From the NCBI RefSeq assembly GCF_033568475.1, contig NC_133122.1:19413206-19477205 (forward strand): DNA of 64,000 bases, given 5' to 3'. This stretch comes from Henckelia pumila. Lineage: Eukaryota > Streptophyta > Magnoliopsida > Lamiales > Gesneriaceae. The translations under genes and the position numbers were made by a program. Shown piece by piece: positions 9,837 to 21,400 of this stretch (position 1 is the first letter of the stretch; every line of letters starts with the position of its first letter). The notes beneath the pieces were generated by a model, which was given only the letters and a program-made list of their open reading frames with translations, was not told the origin of the DNA and did no database searches.

Positions 9837-11119
9837 TGTTGGGATCGGTTCAGAGGGTAGAGGGGGAGGTGAATACACTCTGAAACTTATTTTCTTTCTT
9901 TTCACAAATGATCAAGTGAAGTTTAGTTCACTTAATCTGTTTTCTCAACTTCTAAAACGGTTTGAACAACTTAAATAGTGCGGAAATAGTTCAGAGGTTT
10001 TAGTGATGCAAAGGCAAGTTATAACACGATGTATGAGCAATATATAAGATGAATATGCCGTAAAGACTAAGAGACGATTTATGGAAGTTCGAAGGCTTAA
10101 TCCTTCTACGTCTTCCCTTCTTCCACTTAGGAAGGAATTCACTAGAAGACTTTGGTTATTACAACGTCTTGCAATACACCCACTTCAGACTTAGGACTTA
10201 TCCAATGCCTAATCCGAAACTCCTATATTTACACAGATAAGATTCTCAGTTCTTATCAGACTGGTGGAAGCTTTCAGAGTAGCTTCAAGTCTCTTCAATA
10301 ATGAATACAGTCCGGTTGAGCTTCTCAAACTACAGAGCGGTCGAGAGGCTTGGAAACCCTAGGATGATCCTTGAAGATCAGATATGTAAACTGTAGGCGA
10401 GGGTTTATTTGAGCAGCAAGTGAATGATCTTGTAAATGTGCTCAAGTATTGCTTCAGTATATCAGATGAGGACTTCTGATAGTATTCAAGTGATTGAGTT
10501 GATTGAGATTTTTCGTGTTGCTTATCTTTCCCCCTTTACTTCTTGAGCAATCTTCCCTTTATATAGGTCAATCATCAACGTCTTTATTTTTGAACGTTCT
10601 GATGCTGCATTGAATGCACATTTAATGCTTCATAAATGCATTGATGATTCTGCATGAAGATCGTACACTTCTTTAAATGCAGACAACTTCCAGGGTCCAA
10701 AAACTGGTATAAACGGTCGAATGCTTTATCTGTAGCCATTCTGTGTTTTTGCCATTTTAGTGCAACCCGTTGTCTCGATGCAAGAGTCAACAGATCTTCT
10801 GATACGCCGGTTCTGCTTTTGATAAAAGATTTTGCAATGAACGTCTTGTCACAAGTACTTGTCTTGAGATATCTTGATAAGCAGTTGGCATTATTTCGGT
10901 AGATAGATTTATCCTCTGCTGGTTTGAATAACCAGTCGATAGGCTTGTGATTGCAACCGGTCGAGAGACAAAGGCGGTTGACAAGCTTCCGGTAGATAAC
11001 TTGAAGGGTTTAGACGGTTGCGGTAGGAGTCGTAGTAGATACCTGAAATACAAAAGATTGGTAGCATATTCCTATACAATGAGTTGTTGTTTGTTATCAC
11101 CAAAATGTCGGATTCAACA
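9837..11119 (-). repeat. 5' LTR of the Sirevirus-like element (1283 bp)
   Basis: Bounded by TGTTG and CAACA inverted termini and by the PBS on the inside. A minus-strand TATA box (CCTATATAAAGG, 10557-10565) gives U3 of about 550 bp. Only 10717-11119 recurs at the other end of the element. The 62640-62747 stretch elsewhere in the window resembles its 10070-10160 part. Confidence 0.88.
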
Positions 11120-11210
11120 ACTCTGATATCGTTGTAGGATAGAACGTTGGCCGCTTTATAAAAGATTACAGTTAATAGTACGGAATAATAGTGCAACTCA
11201 AATTTTTTAA
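11120..11210. repeat. LTR/PBS-edge relic flanking the Sirevirus-like element
   Basis: This 90 bp resembles, with many differences, 12218-12310 and 15554-15650 (shared CTCTGATA start, CGCTTTAT core and CAACTCAAA end). It is probably an old LTR-retrotransposon edge into or next to which the Sirevirus-like element inserted. A palindrome-like ACCCGTGCGATGCACGGG follows at 11226-11243; its origin is unclear. Confidence 0.4.
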
Positions 11211-12021
11211 ACTACTAGTATTTCACCCGTGCGATGCACGGGATATTATTTTATATGATTAACAATAAATATTAGTAAATATGAAATTTTGAACAAATAA
11301 ATAAAATACAAATTAGATAAATCGATTATTATTTTTAGAATATCTAAATGAATTATATATTGTACGGTTAGAAAACAAATTCTTAATTCTCACAAAGTAC
11401 ATGGTAACTTATTGTTTCCGACAAAAAAATATATAGATACTCACCTCAAATAAAATGAGAAAGTTAAGAAAAATGGAATTCACTAATTAATCTTCAATGA
11501 CAAAATTAATAAATTTCGTAACACGATATTAATCTCTATTTTGGAGAGAATATCTTTATATCATTTTGTCAATGACATCTGGAAAAAGTTAAAATGATAG
11601 AAAATTTGTTAGATTAATAAAACATAAGTAAAAAATTACACCTAATATAAAAACTAATAAGTAAAAAAAAAGATATAAAATGTGATATACACATCAAGAA
11701 GGGAAAAAAATGTAGCAAAAATTTTTGTTTAATCGATGGCATCCATACTTTTCAAATCTCTGAAGCTCTTAAATTCAAACATTTTCGAAATAAAAGTATC
11801 ATCGAAAAACTCGCATACATTTGTTTTAGTTATAAATTTGATTTTATATTTCAGTCTATTTTCTGCAACAGTTATGTTTTTTATAGCATAAAGATGACTA
11901 TTTTTTATGATTGGTTTCACTTTCTCTGTGACATCATATTTTATTGTTCTATGCATGCGTGAACCCTATAAAATAAAATAAAAAATTATATTTACATTTA
12001 TAGATAGATAAATATCACTAA

Positions 12022-12055
<34 letters not shown>

Positions 12056-12217
12056 TTCAACATTATGAAATATATATGCATCACAACGTGAAATCTATCT
12101 TGTTTTCATACGAAAGTAGATCGTAACAATGAACCAATCGTAGCTAAGCACTCAATGCATGTCTACTTCAAGGATAACTCTAATAATTGTAAACGATAAT
12201 CGAACACATGACATTGA

Positions 12218-12310
12218 CTCTGATACCAAATGTATGACAGAACACTTGTCGCTTTATCAAAAGCTATAGTTGGTGGTAATGGTACAACTCAAATCTTTTA
12301 AACTACGCAG
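12218..12310 (-). repeat. retrotransposon edge with PBS-like site (copy 1)
   Basis: CTCTGATACCA at 12218-12228 is the complement of an initiator-Met PBS on the minus strand, followed by an LTR-like TGTATGACAG. No gag or pol lies beside it, so it is a noncoding relic. Confidence 0.4.
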
Positions 12311-12796
12311 CAACTCAAACATCATGGTTCGATTGCTCTACCCAATAGGAACAATTATTGTACCCCAAAACTATTTATATATTACGTGTGTGTTCAAATC
12401 GAAATGGTAATTTTCTTGTATATATGATAGATTTTTCAAATTTTCATCAGTAAACAGTAAATTGTGATTTGATATACATACATATAAAAATTATTGAGCA
12501 TTTCACACATATATATGGTAAACTATCAAACTTTGATTGAGTAGATTGTTATATTATATAGATACATCATTTATGAAATATTTTGCATATATATTATAAA
12601 TATATCAAAATCTGAACTGAAGCAAGTTTTCAGACGTATTTTTCTCCATAAAAAATGTGTACAATGTTAATATTTACCTTTTTTTTTATAACATAAGTAT
12701 ATTTTGAAGAAAATTCGACTTTCTAAATTATGTAAACGAAATAACATATTTTGAATGAAAATTTATATATTGTTATATTTATTTACACAAAACTAC

Positions 12797-12958
12797 TGTG
12801 AAACGGTCTTACGGATCAGTTTTGTGATACTAATCTTCTATTTGGATTACCCATGAAAATATTATTTTTATGAAAAAAGTATACTTTTTTTATTGTAAAT
12901 ATGAGTAAGGTTGACCCGTCTCACGGATAAAGATTAGTGAAATAATCTCAATAGAAAC
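12797..12958. mobile_element. decayed MITE with GTGAGACGGTCTCAC-type ends (copy 1)
   Basis: Starts TGTGAAACGGTCTTACGGATC and contains GTTGACCCGTCTCACGG near its end. I recognise this as a short repeat frequent in Lamiales intergenic DNA. The termini here are degraded. Confidence 0.45.
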
Positions 12959-13315
12959 TTACTAATTTATTTATAGTATTAATCATTATCTATTTTTTAT
13001 TATTAATTTTTTTGCTAATTAAATTTCTTTAAATAAATTAAATTGAACGAATTATTTTTGGACATTATTATAGATATATATTTATATTGTGAACCAATTC
13101 TAAAAGAAGAAAATTTTGTAAAGAGTTTACGTGTATTAATTATAGTTAATTATATATATATGTATATATATAGAATTATTTGATTGAATTATTATTTTAT
13201 GTTTTTGTATTTTAAGTATGTTTTTAATATTTCAAGTGTGCTCAAGTTAAAATAGAAATTTTTATGTATACATGGTAAATCCACCAAATTTGAGTCGGTA
13301 TATATATATATATAT

Positions 13316-13494
13316 AGATCTGATCCCCTGCACCGTGCAGGAAATTTTAGTGCGACCACTAAAACCCGGTAGTGGGTTTTAGTGGTTTTTGTTTGTTTTT
13401 TTTTTTTTTTTTGCACCACTAAAACCCACCATCGGTAGTGGGTTTTAGTGGTCGCACACAGTTTTTCTACACCCTAGGTTGCAGGGGATCAAAA
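13316..13494. mobile_element. foldback element, GATCCCCTGCA ends (copy 1)
   Basis: About 175 bp of inverted repeat: GATCCCCTGCAC at the left and GCAGGGGATC at the right, with inner arms carrying GCGACCACTAAAACCC and its complement around a poly-T loop. It lies inside a (TA)n tract. It is present in both duplication copies, so it inserted before the duplication. Confidence 0.75.
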
Positions 13495-13533
<39 letters not shown>

Positions 13534-13537
<4 letters not shown>

Positions 13538-13691
13538 TTTGCTATCCTGCCCACTCACCGTGCCCACCTAATATGCCCACCATGAGGTGGCACTCAATTA
13601 TTGGATGTGATGAATTGTGCGTCCAATAGTTGAGTGCCACCTCATGGTGGGCACATTAGGTGGGCACGGTGGGTGGGCAGGATAGCAAAAC
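13534..13691. mobile_element. foldback MITE A (GTTTTGCTATCCTGCC ends)
   Basis: Nearly its whole length is one inverted repeat: arms of about 70 bp containing GCCCACC blocks around a loop of about 17 nt with CATCCAATAG on one strand. It is flanked by TA repeats. Absent at the equivalent site of duplication copy 2. Confidence 0.8.
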
Positions 13692-13931
13692 TATATATAT
13701 ATATATATATATATATATCATTCATAAAACATTTTGCATATGTTGTAAATCTACAAAATTTTAATAGAAATAAACTTTCAGACGTTTATTTCTCCATAAA
13801 AAAAAAATGAGTATAGAATTAATATTTTCTCTTTCTTTCTTACAACATAATTATTTTTAAAATAAATTATATTTTTTAAATTATGTCAACGATACATACA
13901 TATATATATATATATGCACACACACACAGAC

Positions 13932-13962
<31 letters not shown>

Positions 13963-15216
13963 ATATATATATACATGAAAATGTGAATCAATGTAAACGA
14001 AAAAAAATTTAATATTGAATTTACGTACTTTAATTATATATATAGAATAAAAAATTGGTATGCTATCATGTATAATATTTATGAAAATTTTCATACACAC
14101 ATATATAGACAAAATTAATTGAAATTTATATATATAGAGAGAGAAAAATTAATTAAATTTTAGAAATAATGATAAAATATTATCAAATTTAAAATTTTGA
14201 ATTAAAAATTATTATATTATCATGTATTGAGTTTATGAAAATTTCCATATATATACCAAATTTCAAATTTTTACCAAAAATTGGTGCAATATCATAAAAT
14301 ATCATAAAAAATTAACTGAAATTAAAAACTGTGATAACACAATATCAATTTTTAAAAATAAAACGGAGTATTTTTATATTATCATATATTGCGTTAAGTA
14401 ATTTTCACTGGACATTGGACAAAAAAATTAACTAAAATTAAAAATGATATATGATAAAATCCAATTAAATTTCAAATTTTGAACCAAAAATTGATACATT
14501 ATCGTATATTGTATTTATGAAAATTTCACTATCGAAATAAAAAAAATTAACTGATGTTTGAGACATTATTATATATATAACATTTATTTTTCATATGTAT
14601 TTAGATACACAAAAATTAATTTATTTTTAAAAATATATATATAACATTTTATCAAATTTTAAACCGAAAATTGATAATTATCATATAGTTATGGATATTT
14701 TTACAATGACATCTGGAACAGTTATATCATTTTGTCAATGACATCTGGAAAAAGTTAAAATGATAGAAAATTTGTTAGATTAATAAAACATAAGTAAAAA
14801 ATTACACCTAATATAAAAACTAATAAGTAAAAAAAAAGTTATAAAATGTGATATACACATCAAGAAGGGAAAAAAATGTAGCAAAAATTTTTGTTTAATC
14901 GATGACATCCACACTTTTCAAATCTCTGAAGCTCTTAAATTCAAACATTTTCGAAATAAAAGTATCATCGAAAAACTCGCATACATTTGTTTTAGTTATA
15001 AATTTGATTTTATATTTCAGTCTATTTTCTGCAACAGTTATGTTTTTTTATAGCATGAAGATGACTATTTTTTTATGATTGGTTTCACTTTCTCTGTGAC
15101 ATCATATTTTATTGTTCTATGCATGCGTGAACCCTAAAAAATAGAAAGAAAAAAAAATTATATTTACATTTATAGATAGATAAATATCAATAAGAAAATA
15201 TATATATATATATATA

Positions 15217-15378
15217 TAGAGTTTTGCTATCCTGCCCACCCACCGTGCCCACCTAATGTGCCCACCATGAGGTGGCACTCAACTATTGGACGCACAATTC
15301 ATCACATCCAATAGTTGAGTGCCACCTCATGGTGGACACATTAAATGGGCATGGTGAGTGGGCTGAATAGCAAAATTG
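15217..15378. mobile_element. foldback MITE B (same family as MITE A)
   Basis: Same family as 13534-13691 but with the loop in the opposite orientation and at a different place in the duplicated unit. The right arm carries several substitutions. Flanked by TA repeats; absent at the equivalent site of copy 1. Confidence 0.8.
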
Positions 15379-15553
15379 TATATATATATACCTCAACATT
15401 ATGAAATATATATGCATCACAACGTGAAATCTATCTTGTTTTCATACGAAAGTAGATCGTAACAATGAACCAATCGTAGCTAAGCACTCAATGCATGTCT
15501 ACTTCAAGGATAACTCTAATAATTGTAAACGATAATCGAACACATGACATTGA

Positions 15554-15650
15554 CTCTGATACCAAATGTAGAACAGAACACTTGTCGCTTTATCAAAAGC
15601 TATAGCTGGTGGTAATGGTACAACTCAAATCTTTTAAACTACGCAGCAAC
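15554..15650 (-). repeat. retrotransposon edge with PBS-like site (copy 2)
   Basis: Duplicate of the 12218-12310 relic, with CTCTGATACCA at 15554-15564. Confidence 0.4.
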
Positions 15651-16133
15651 TCAAACGCCATGGTTCGATTGCTCTACCCAATAGGGACAATTATTGTACC
15701 CCAAAACTATTTATATATTACGTGTGTGTTCAAATCTAAATGGTAATTTTTTTGTATATATGATAGATTTTTCAAATTTTCATCAGTAAACAGTAAATTG
15801 TGATTTGATATACATACATATAAAAATTATTGAGTATTTCACACATATATATGGTAAACTATCAAACTTTGATTGAGTAGATTATTATATTATATAGATA
15901 CATCATTTATGAAATATTTTGCATAAATATTATAAATATATCAAAATCTGAACTGAAGCAAGTTTTCAGACGTATTTTTCTCCATAAAAAATGTGTACAA
16001 TGTTAATATTTACCTCTTTTTTTTATAACATAAGTATATTTTGAAGAAAATTCGACTTTCTAAATTATGTAAACAAAATAACATATTTTGAATGAAAATT
16101 TATATATTGTTATATTTATTTACACAAAACTAC

Positions 16134-16296
16134 TGTGAGACGCTCTTACGGATCAGTTTTGTGATACTAATCTTCTATTTGGATTACCCATGAAAATATT
16201 ATTTTTATGAAAAAAGTATAATGTTTTATTGTAAATATGAGTAAAGTTGACCCGTCTCACGGATAAAGATCAGTGAGATAATCTCAATAGAAACTT
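16134..16296. mobile_element. decayed MITE with GTGAGACGGTCTCAC-type ends (copy 2)
   Basis: Second copy, carried by the tandem duplication. It starts TGTGAGACGCTCTTACGG and has the same internal sequence as 12797-12958. Confidence 0.45.
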
Positions 16297-16646
16297 ACTA
16301 ATTTATTTATAGTATTAATCATTATCTATTTTTTATTATTAATTTTTTTGCTAATTAAATTTCTTTAAATAAATTAAATTGAACTATTTATTTTTGGACA
16401 TTATTATAGATATATATTTATATTGTGAACCAATTCTAAAAGAAGAAAAATTTGTAAAAAGTTTACGTGTATTAATTATAGTTAATTTTATATATATGTA
16501 TATATATAGAATTATTTGATTGAATTATTATTTTATGTTTTTGTATTTTAAGTATGTTTTTAATATTTCAAGTGTGCTCAAGTTAAAATAGAAATTTTTA
16601 TGTATACATGGTAAATCCACCAAATTTGAGTCGGTATATATATATA

Positions 16647-16681
<35 letters not shown>

Positions 16682-16685
<4 letters not shown>

Positions 16686-16859
16686 TCCGATCCCCTGCAC
16701 CCTAGGGTGCAGAAAATTTTAGTGCGACCACTAAAACTCGGTAGTGGGTTTTAGTGGTTTTTGTTTTGTTTTTTTTTGCACCACTAAAACCCACCACCGA
16801 TAGTGGGTTTTAGTGGTCGCACACAGTTTTTCTGCACCTTAGGGTGCAGGGGATCAAAA

Positions 16860-16860
<1 letters not shown>
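16682..16860. mobile_element. foldback element, GATCCCCTGCA ends (copy 2)
   Basis: The duplicated partner of 13316-13494, with a better preserved CACCCTAGGGTGCAG end palindrome. Confidence 0.75.
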
Positions 16861-16897
<37 letters not shown>

Positions 16898-17592
16898 TTC
16901 ATAAAACATTTTGCATATGTTGTAAATCTACAAAATTTTAATAGAAATAACTTTTCAGACGTTTATTTCTTCATAAAAAAAATGAGTATAGAATTAATAT
17001 TTTCTCTTTCTTTCTAGCAACATAATTATTTTTAAAATAAATTATATTTTCTAAATTATGTCAACGATACATACATATATATATATATACACACACATAT
17101 ATATATATATATGTAAACGAAAAAAAATTAATATTTAATTTACGTGCTTTAATTATATATATAGAATAAAAAATTGGTATGCTATCATGTATAATATTTA
17201 TGAAAATTTTCATACACACATATATAGACAAAATTAATTGAAATTTATATATATAGAGAGAGAAAAATTAATTAAATTTTAGAAATATTGATAAAATATT
17301 ATCAAATTTCAAATTTTAAATTAAAAATTATTATATTATCATGTATTGAGTTTATGAAAATTTTCATATGTATACCAAATTTCAAATTTTTACCAAAAAT
17401 TGGTGCAATATCATAAAATATATAAAAAATTAACTGAAATTAAAAACCGTGATAACACAATATCAATTTTTAAAAATAAACGTAGTATTTTTATATTATC
17501 ATATATTGCGTTAAGTAATTTTCACTGGACATTGGACAAAAAAATTAACTTAAATTAAAAATGATGATAAAATTCAATTAAATTTCAAACTA

Positions 17593-18341
17593 CTATTTTT
17601 AGTAAAAACTCTGCTTTTATATATATATAGATATAGATATAACAGTTTCATGATACGGTTTGATCACTTTGACTAAAACAATCATGAAACTTCAAAATAA
17701 GTAGTGACTCGCAAGTCACAACTAGCAAAAGTAGATGCAAACTGCTACTTCATGGTTAAGCTGTTGAATTTTTTGAATAGTAAATTATAAAGTCAATTGC
17801 ATAATTTTATATTTATTGAAACTATCTTAACATTATCCATTTCATTGGTTTGATTGATTTAATAAATCATTAGAATAATTTATTATTGTTTTAAAAAATC
17901 CGGGTTTTGTTTTATTAACAAATAAACCATATGAATGATGAAAGAAAAGTCCGAGGGACATACTTAGAAAAAATAGAAACTAAAGGATTGTAATATGCAT
18001 TAACAAAAAAATGTACATTTTTGCAAAAGCACAAAAAAAAAAGTAATATGTACAACGTAATTGGGAAGATTACTTCCCTTTCCGATTTAGCTCTGTTGTA
18101 CGTCCCGATCGACCCTCTGACGATTAATAAATATAAATATCTTGTTTATATAATTTTATAAAAAATAGATAATATAAATTTGGACAATTATTTAAAATTA
18201 TTAAATTAACACAAACGAGAAAAAAAAAAAAAAAAGAACGGAGGCGGGGTTTTCTTTAATTTTTTTTTTTTGCTTTTCTTATTTAATTAATTAAAGTTAA
18301 TTAATTCCGGTTTCCCAAGTCCCGACTGAGCAGTGTAGCTA
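17593..18341. other. AT-rich intergenic DNA and helicase promoter region
   Basis: No gene seen. It has TA-rich tracts near 17620-17640, A/T homopolymers at 18222-18236 and 18261-18271, and the presumed promoter of the downstream helicase gene. Confidence 0.6.
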
Positions 18342-18350
18342 AAACCCTAA
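18342..18350 (+). promoter_or_regulatory. telo-box AAACCCTAA upstream of the helicase gene
   Basis: An exact AAACCCTAA lies 149 bp before the chosen ATG. Telo-boxes are known near the start sites of plant ribosome-biogenesis and translation genes, which fits an rRNA-processing helicase. Activity is inferred. Confidence 0.5.
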
Positions 18351-18498
18351 TTCCTTGCAAATCTCCAATTTCATCAAATCAAATCAAACACTCATAAAGC
18401 CATCAAATTTACCTCCAAAACAATACAAAAATATAAATTTACGACCTTTGCGGCGTAGTCTTGAATTACATTGTGATAATTTTTCTGCAAAAGTTTCA

Positions 18499-21400
18499 AT
18501 GGAAAAGGACGGCTCATTCCTGTTCTCCGGCATCAAGTTCAATCGCCAGAAATTTTCCAGTGATTTTGCTAGATTTAAGGTAATAGTTAATTATGCAGAA
18601 TTGAGGAAACACGGCATTTTGTGGATTTTATTCTTGAATCCGTAGCTCTTTAATATGTGAACTTTTCTCCAATTTGTTTTTTGTTTTTAAAATTTGTGCA
18701 ACTCTAAATAGGTGAAAAAGGAGGATGATGGTATTGTAGAGAAGCTTAATGTAATTGAAAATGGGGATATTACTACAACGGAGGAAGCCACGAAACCACG
18801 TGCTGAGAAGAAGAGAAAAAGAAAAGCTATTGTTTCAGGTATTTGGAGTAGGGTATTGATTAGGTGGGATAAAATATAGTGCAAATTTCAAAGGCATATA
18901 ACCAATGCTGTAATAAGAAATATGATGGATATTTTAGCTGTTGTGAGTGGGGATTGGATAAGTGATGGTGTGAAGCTTAGTTTCATGGTCTAATTTGTTT
19001 TTTCCATTTAATTGTTTTTTAGATCCAGTTGAAGGCTTCAATGTGTTTAAACGTTCCAAATCGAGAGCTGAAGTAGGGGACGGGAAGGAAGAGGAAATTA
19101 TACTCAGAAAGAAGGAGTATCATCGTCGATTGGAGGTTCTCTATAGTTCCCTCTTATTTATTTATGGTTTCCTCCATCATATTTTTATACATATACGAGA
19201 TCTTAGTTTCACAGGACCGAGATATCTTGATATTATTTTTTTGCTAGGAACCTTTGAATATTTTCAATATGCAAAGGCTGGTGACTTGACACAATCTTTT
19301 CCTTGTGGTGTTTTAGAGGGAATCCCTTTTTCGGAAGAAGCATAATATTCATGTTTCTGGGAGAAATATTCCATCACCTCTTCTGAACTTCATGGAGTTG
19401 CGATCAAGGTAAGAAAACAAAGAATAATATATTAATATGAGATCTCTCTGTTTAAGAACTGGTGTAGTTCAAATATTACACTCTTCCATTAAAGCCTTTT
19501 TTTAGTATGAGCTGAACTTTTAATCAACAAGGAGCATATTTTGTTGTACTTAATAAATAGGTCCTTTATTTTGAAACCAAAATTTAGGAATCAATACCAT
19601 TGACCAGCCAAAAATATTTACCTTTGAAAGTACATTGGGTGGGATGAGTAGCTATTGTATTTTGATCGTGGGTATAGTAATACAGATGTCTCTACATAGA
19701 AGGGGGAGCATTGTTTCTTTAAAGTATGAATGCTGCATTAAATTAATCATAGTTGGTTTCTATATTGTGTATGAAAGGGCTTGATTTTATTTTTATACTG
19801 AAATGATAGTTGCAGAGATACGGTCTCCGAGTATTCAAGATGTGTCTTTTTCCCCCCTTTAATGATGTTAACAGAATGAAATTTGTTGAGTTATCGAAAC
19901 TGCTTCATGTTGTTTTCCCTGGCATTCTTTTTTGCCAAATTATTTAGACAGAGTTGGTGGAAACTTCTTCTGTGCAGGTATAATTGCAAACCATACGTAC
20001 TGCGCAATTTGGCCGATCTGGGTTTTGAAGAACCAACACCCATCCAAAGGCAGACTATTCCAGTCATGTTATCTGTATGATCTTTCATTTGGGTTGTTTC
20101 TTCTTATTTAGTTTTTTTTTTTTTTGGCTTCACTGGCTGCCACACATCTTGGAATTATGAGATTCCATTGTCTATCTTAATCTTGTTGCCCTGCTGTTCT
20201 TCCGTGTTCCAGTATTATTTTTATATTTTAACGATTTTATTCTTCTACTTCTTTCCAGGGAAGAGAGTGTTTCGCTTGTGCTCCTACTGGTTCTGGAAAA
20301 ACCTTTGCATTTGTCTGCCCAATACTTATGCAACTTCAGGTATGTTTAAAACGTGAAGTTTTATGTGCTATAAACTATTTTTGAAAAATTATACTTAGCA
20401 ATCTCTTGTCATCAGCGTGCTTCAAAGGATGGTGTTCGGGCAGTGATTCTTTGCCCCACTCGTGAATTAGCTGCTCAGACAGCAAGAGAATGCAAGAAGT
20501 TGTCGAGAGGAAAGAAATTTTACATTAAATTAATGACCAAACAACTCGCTAAAAGTGCTGATTTTTCAAAATTGCCCTGTGATATTCTCATATCTACACC
20601 TTTTCGAGCGCAGTTTGCTATTCGCAAAAGAAAACTTGATTTGAGCAAGTAAGATACCTATTCTCTAATTATCGTTTGTTTCAGGTCTTAATGTCTAGGC
20701 TTCTCCAAACTACTAAAATTTGTGATAGAAATATTTATTCGGTCCAAATTTATAGCACCGTCTCACCTTAAACTAAGACACAATAAAAAATGATAGCTTT
20801 TAATGTGTTAATATGTTGCCAAACGTATTGTATTTAGTGTTTACGTGAAGCCTAATATTTGTGTTATCTGTTATTACTTGAGTGGATAACTAGAGATGCT
20901 TGAATCTCGAATGTGTATGCGCTAAGCTGCATCTTTTCATTCTGAGGTGGAATTCCTATTTGACCTCTTATTTTTAGTAATATCCTCAAGATTCTTCAAT
21001 CTTTTTTCTTTTTGTTGTGTCCAGGGTTGAGTTTCTTGTCCTGGATGAATCTGACAAGCTTTTTGAGTTAGGCTTGGTTGAGCAGGTTGATGCAGTGGTC
21101 AAAGCATGCTCAAATCCTTCTATTGTACGCTCACTGTTCAGTGCTACTTTACCTGATACTGTTGAAGAGCTAGCACGCACAATTATGCATGATGCTGTCC
21201 GAGTTATCATTGGCAGAAAGTAAGAAGTTGCTCTCCACAGACAGCAAGAAACAAGTTCAATTTTATCCCTTTGTTAATGAGATCTATGTATTTATCCTAA
21301 GTTGGTTGCGCACTTGAGGAGAAACCTTTTGTCAAATTTATCATCTCATGTTGATAGAAAATAATTTTGTTGAGACTGAATTGCTACTACTCAAATTCGA

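Larger units (their letters stand above)
1061..10964. repeat. dispersed CGGTCGA/CGGTTGA heptamers in the Sirevirus-like element
   Basis: Exact CGGTCGA (either strand) starts at 1061, 2438, 3176, 3479, 4788, 4875, 5155, 5213, 5540, 5959, 6467, 7451, 9068, 10338, 10714 and 10958. The C-to-T variant CGGTTGA starts at 1077, 2173, 2401, 2424, 3436, 3462, 10313 and 10974. They occur in LTRs, gag, pol and the third ORF, in different reading frames. I did not find the exact heptamer elsewhere in the window. Function unknown. Confidence 0.7.
820..11119 (-). mobile_element. Sirevirus-like Ty1/Copia retrotransposon, 3' LTR truncated
   Basis: Read on the minus strand the order is 5' LTR (9837-11119), initiator-Met PBS, gag, pol (PR-IN-RT-RH), a third ORF in the position where Sireviruses carry their extra ORF, PPT, then a 403 bp piece of the 3' LTR (820-1222). 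PR-IN-RT order makes it Copia. The extra ORF, a long 1283 bp LTR and a second PPT-like tract suggest the Sirevirus/SIRE lineage. The 403 bp shared by both LTRs differ at 4 positions with no indel, so insertion was fairly recent. The distal 880 bp of the 3' LTR is missing, so target-site duplication cannot be tested. Pol carries nonsense codons, so this copy is not autonomous. Confidence 0.88.
11556..14721 (+). repeat. tandem segmental duplication, copy 1
   Basis: An AT-rich noncoding unit that recurs head-to-tail from 14722. The boundary falls in TTATATCATTTTGTC, present at both starts (offset 3166). Copy 1 has a 250 bp tail (14474-14721) absent from copy 2 and its own foldback MITE at 13534-13691. 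Several (TA)n tracts are embedded (12027-12052, 13497-13533, 13693-13718, 13930-13970). I see no genes in it. Confidence 0.85.
14722..17592 (+). repeat. tandem segmental duplication, copy 2
   Basis: Collinear with 11556-14473 with few substitutions, apart from a foldback MITE of its own at 15217-15378 and (TA)n length differences. The similarity ends near 17592. High similarity implies a recent duplication. Confidence 0.85.
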
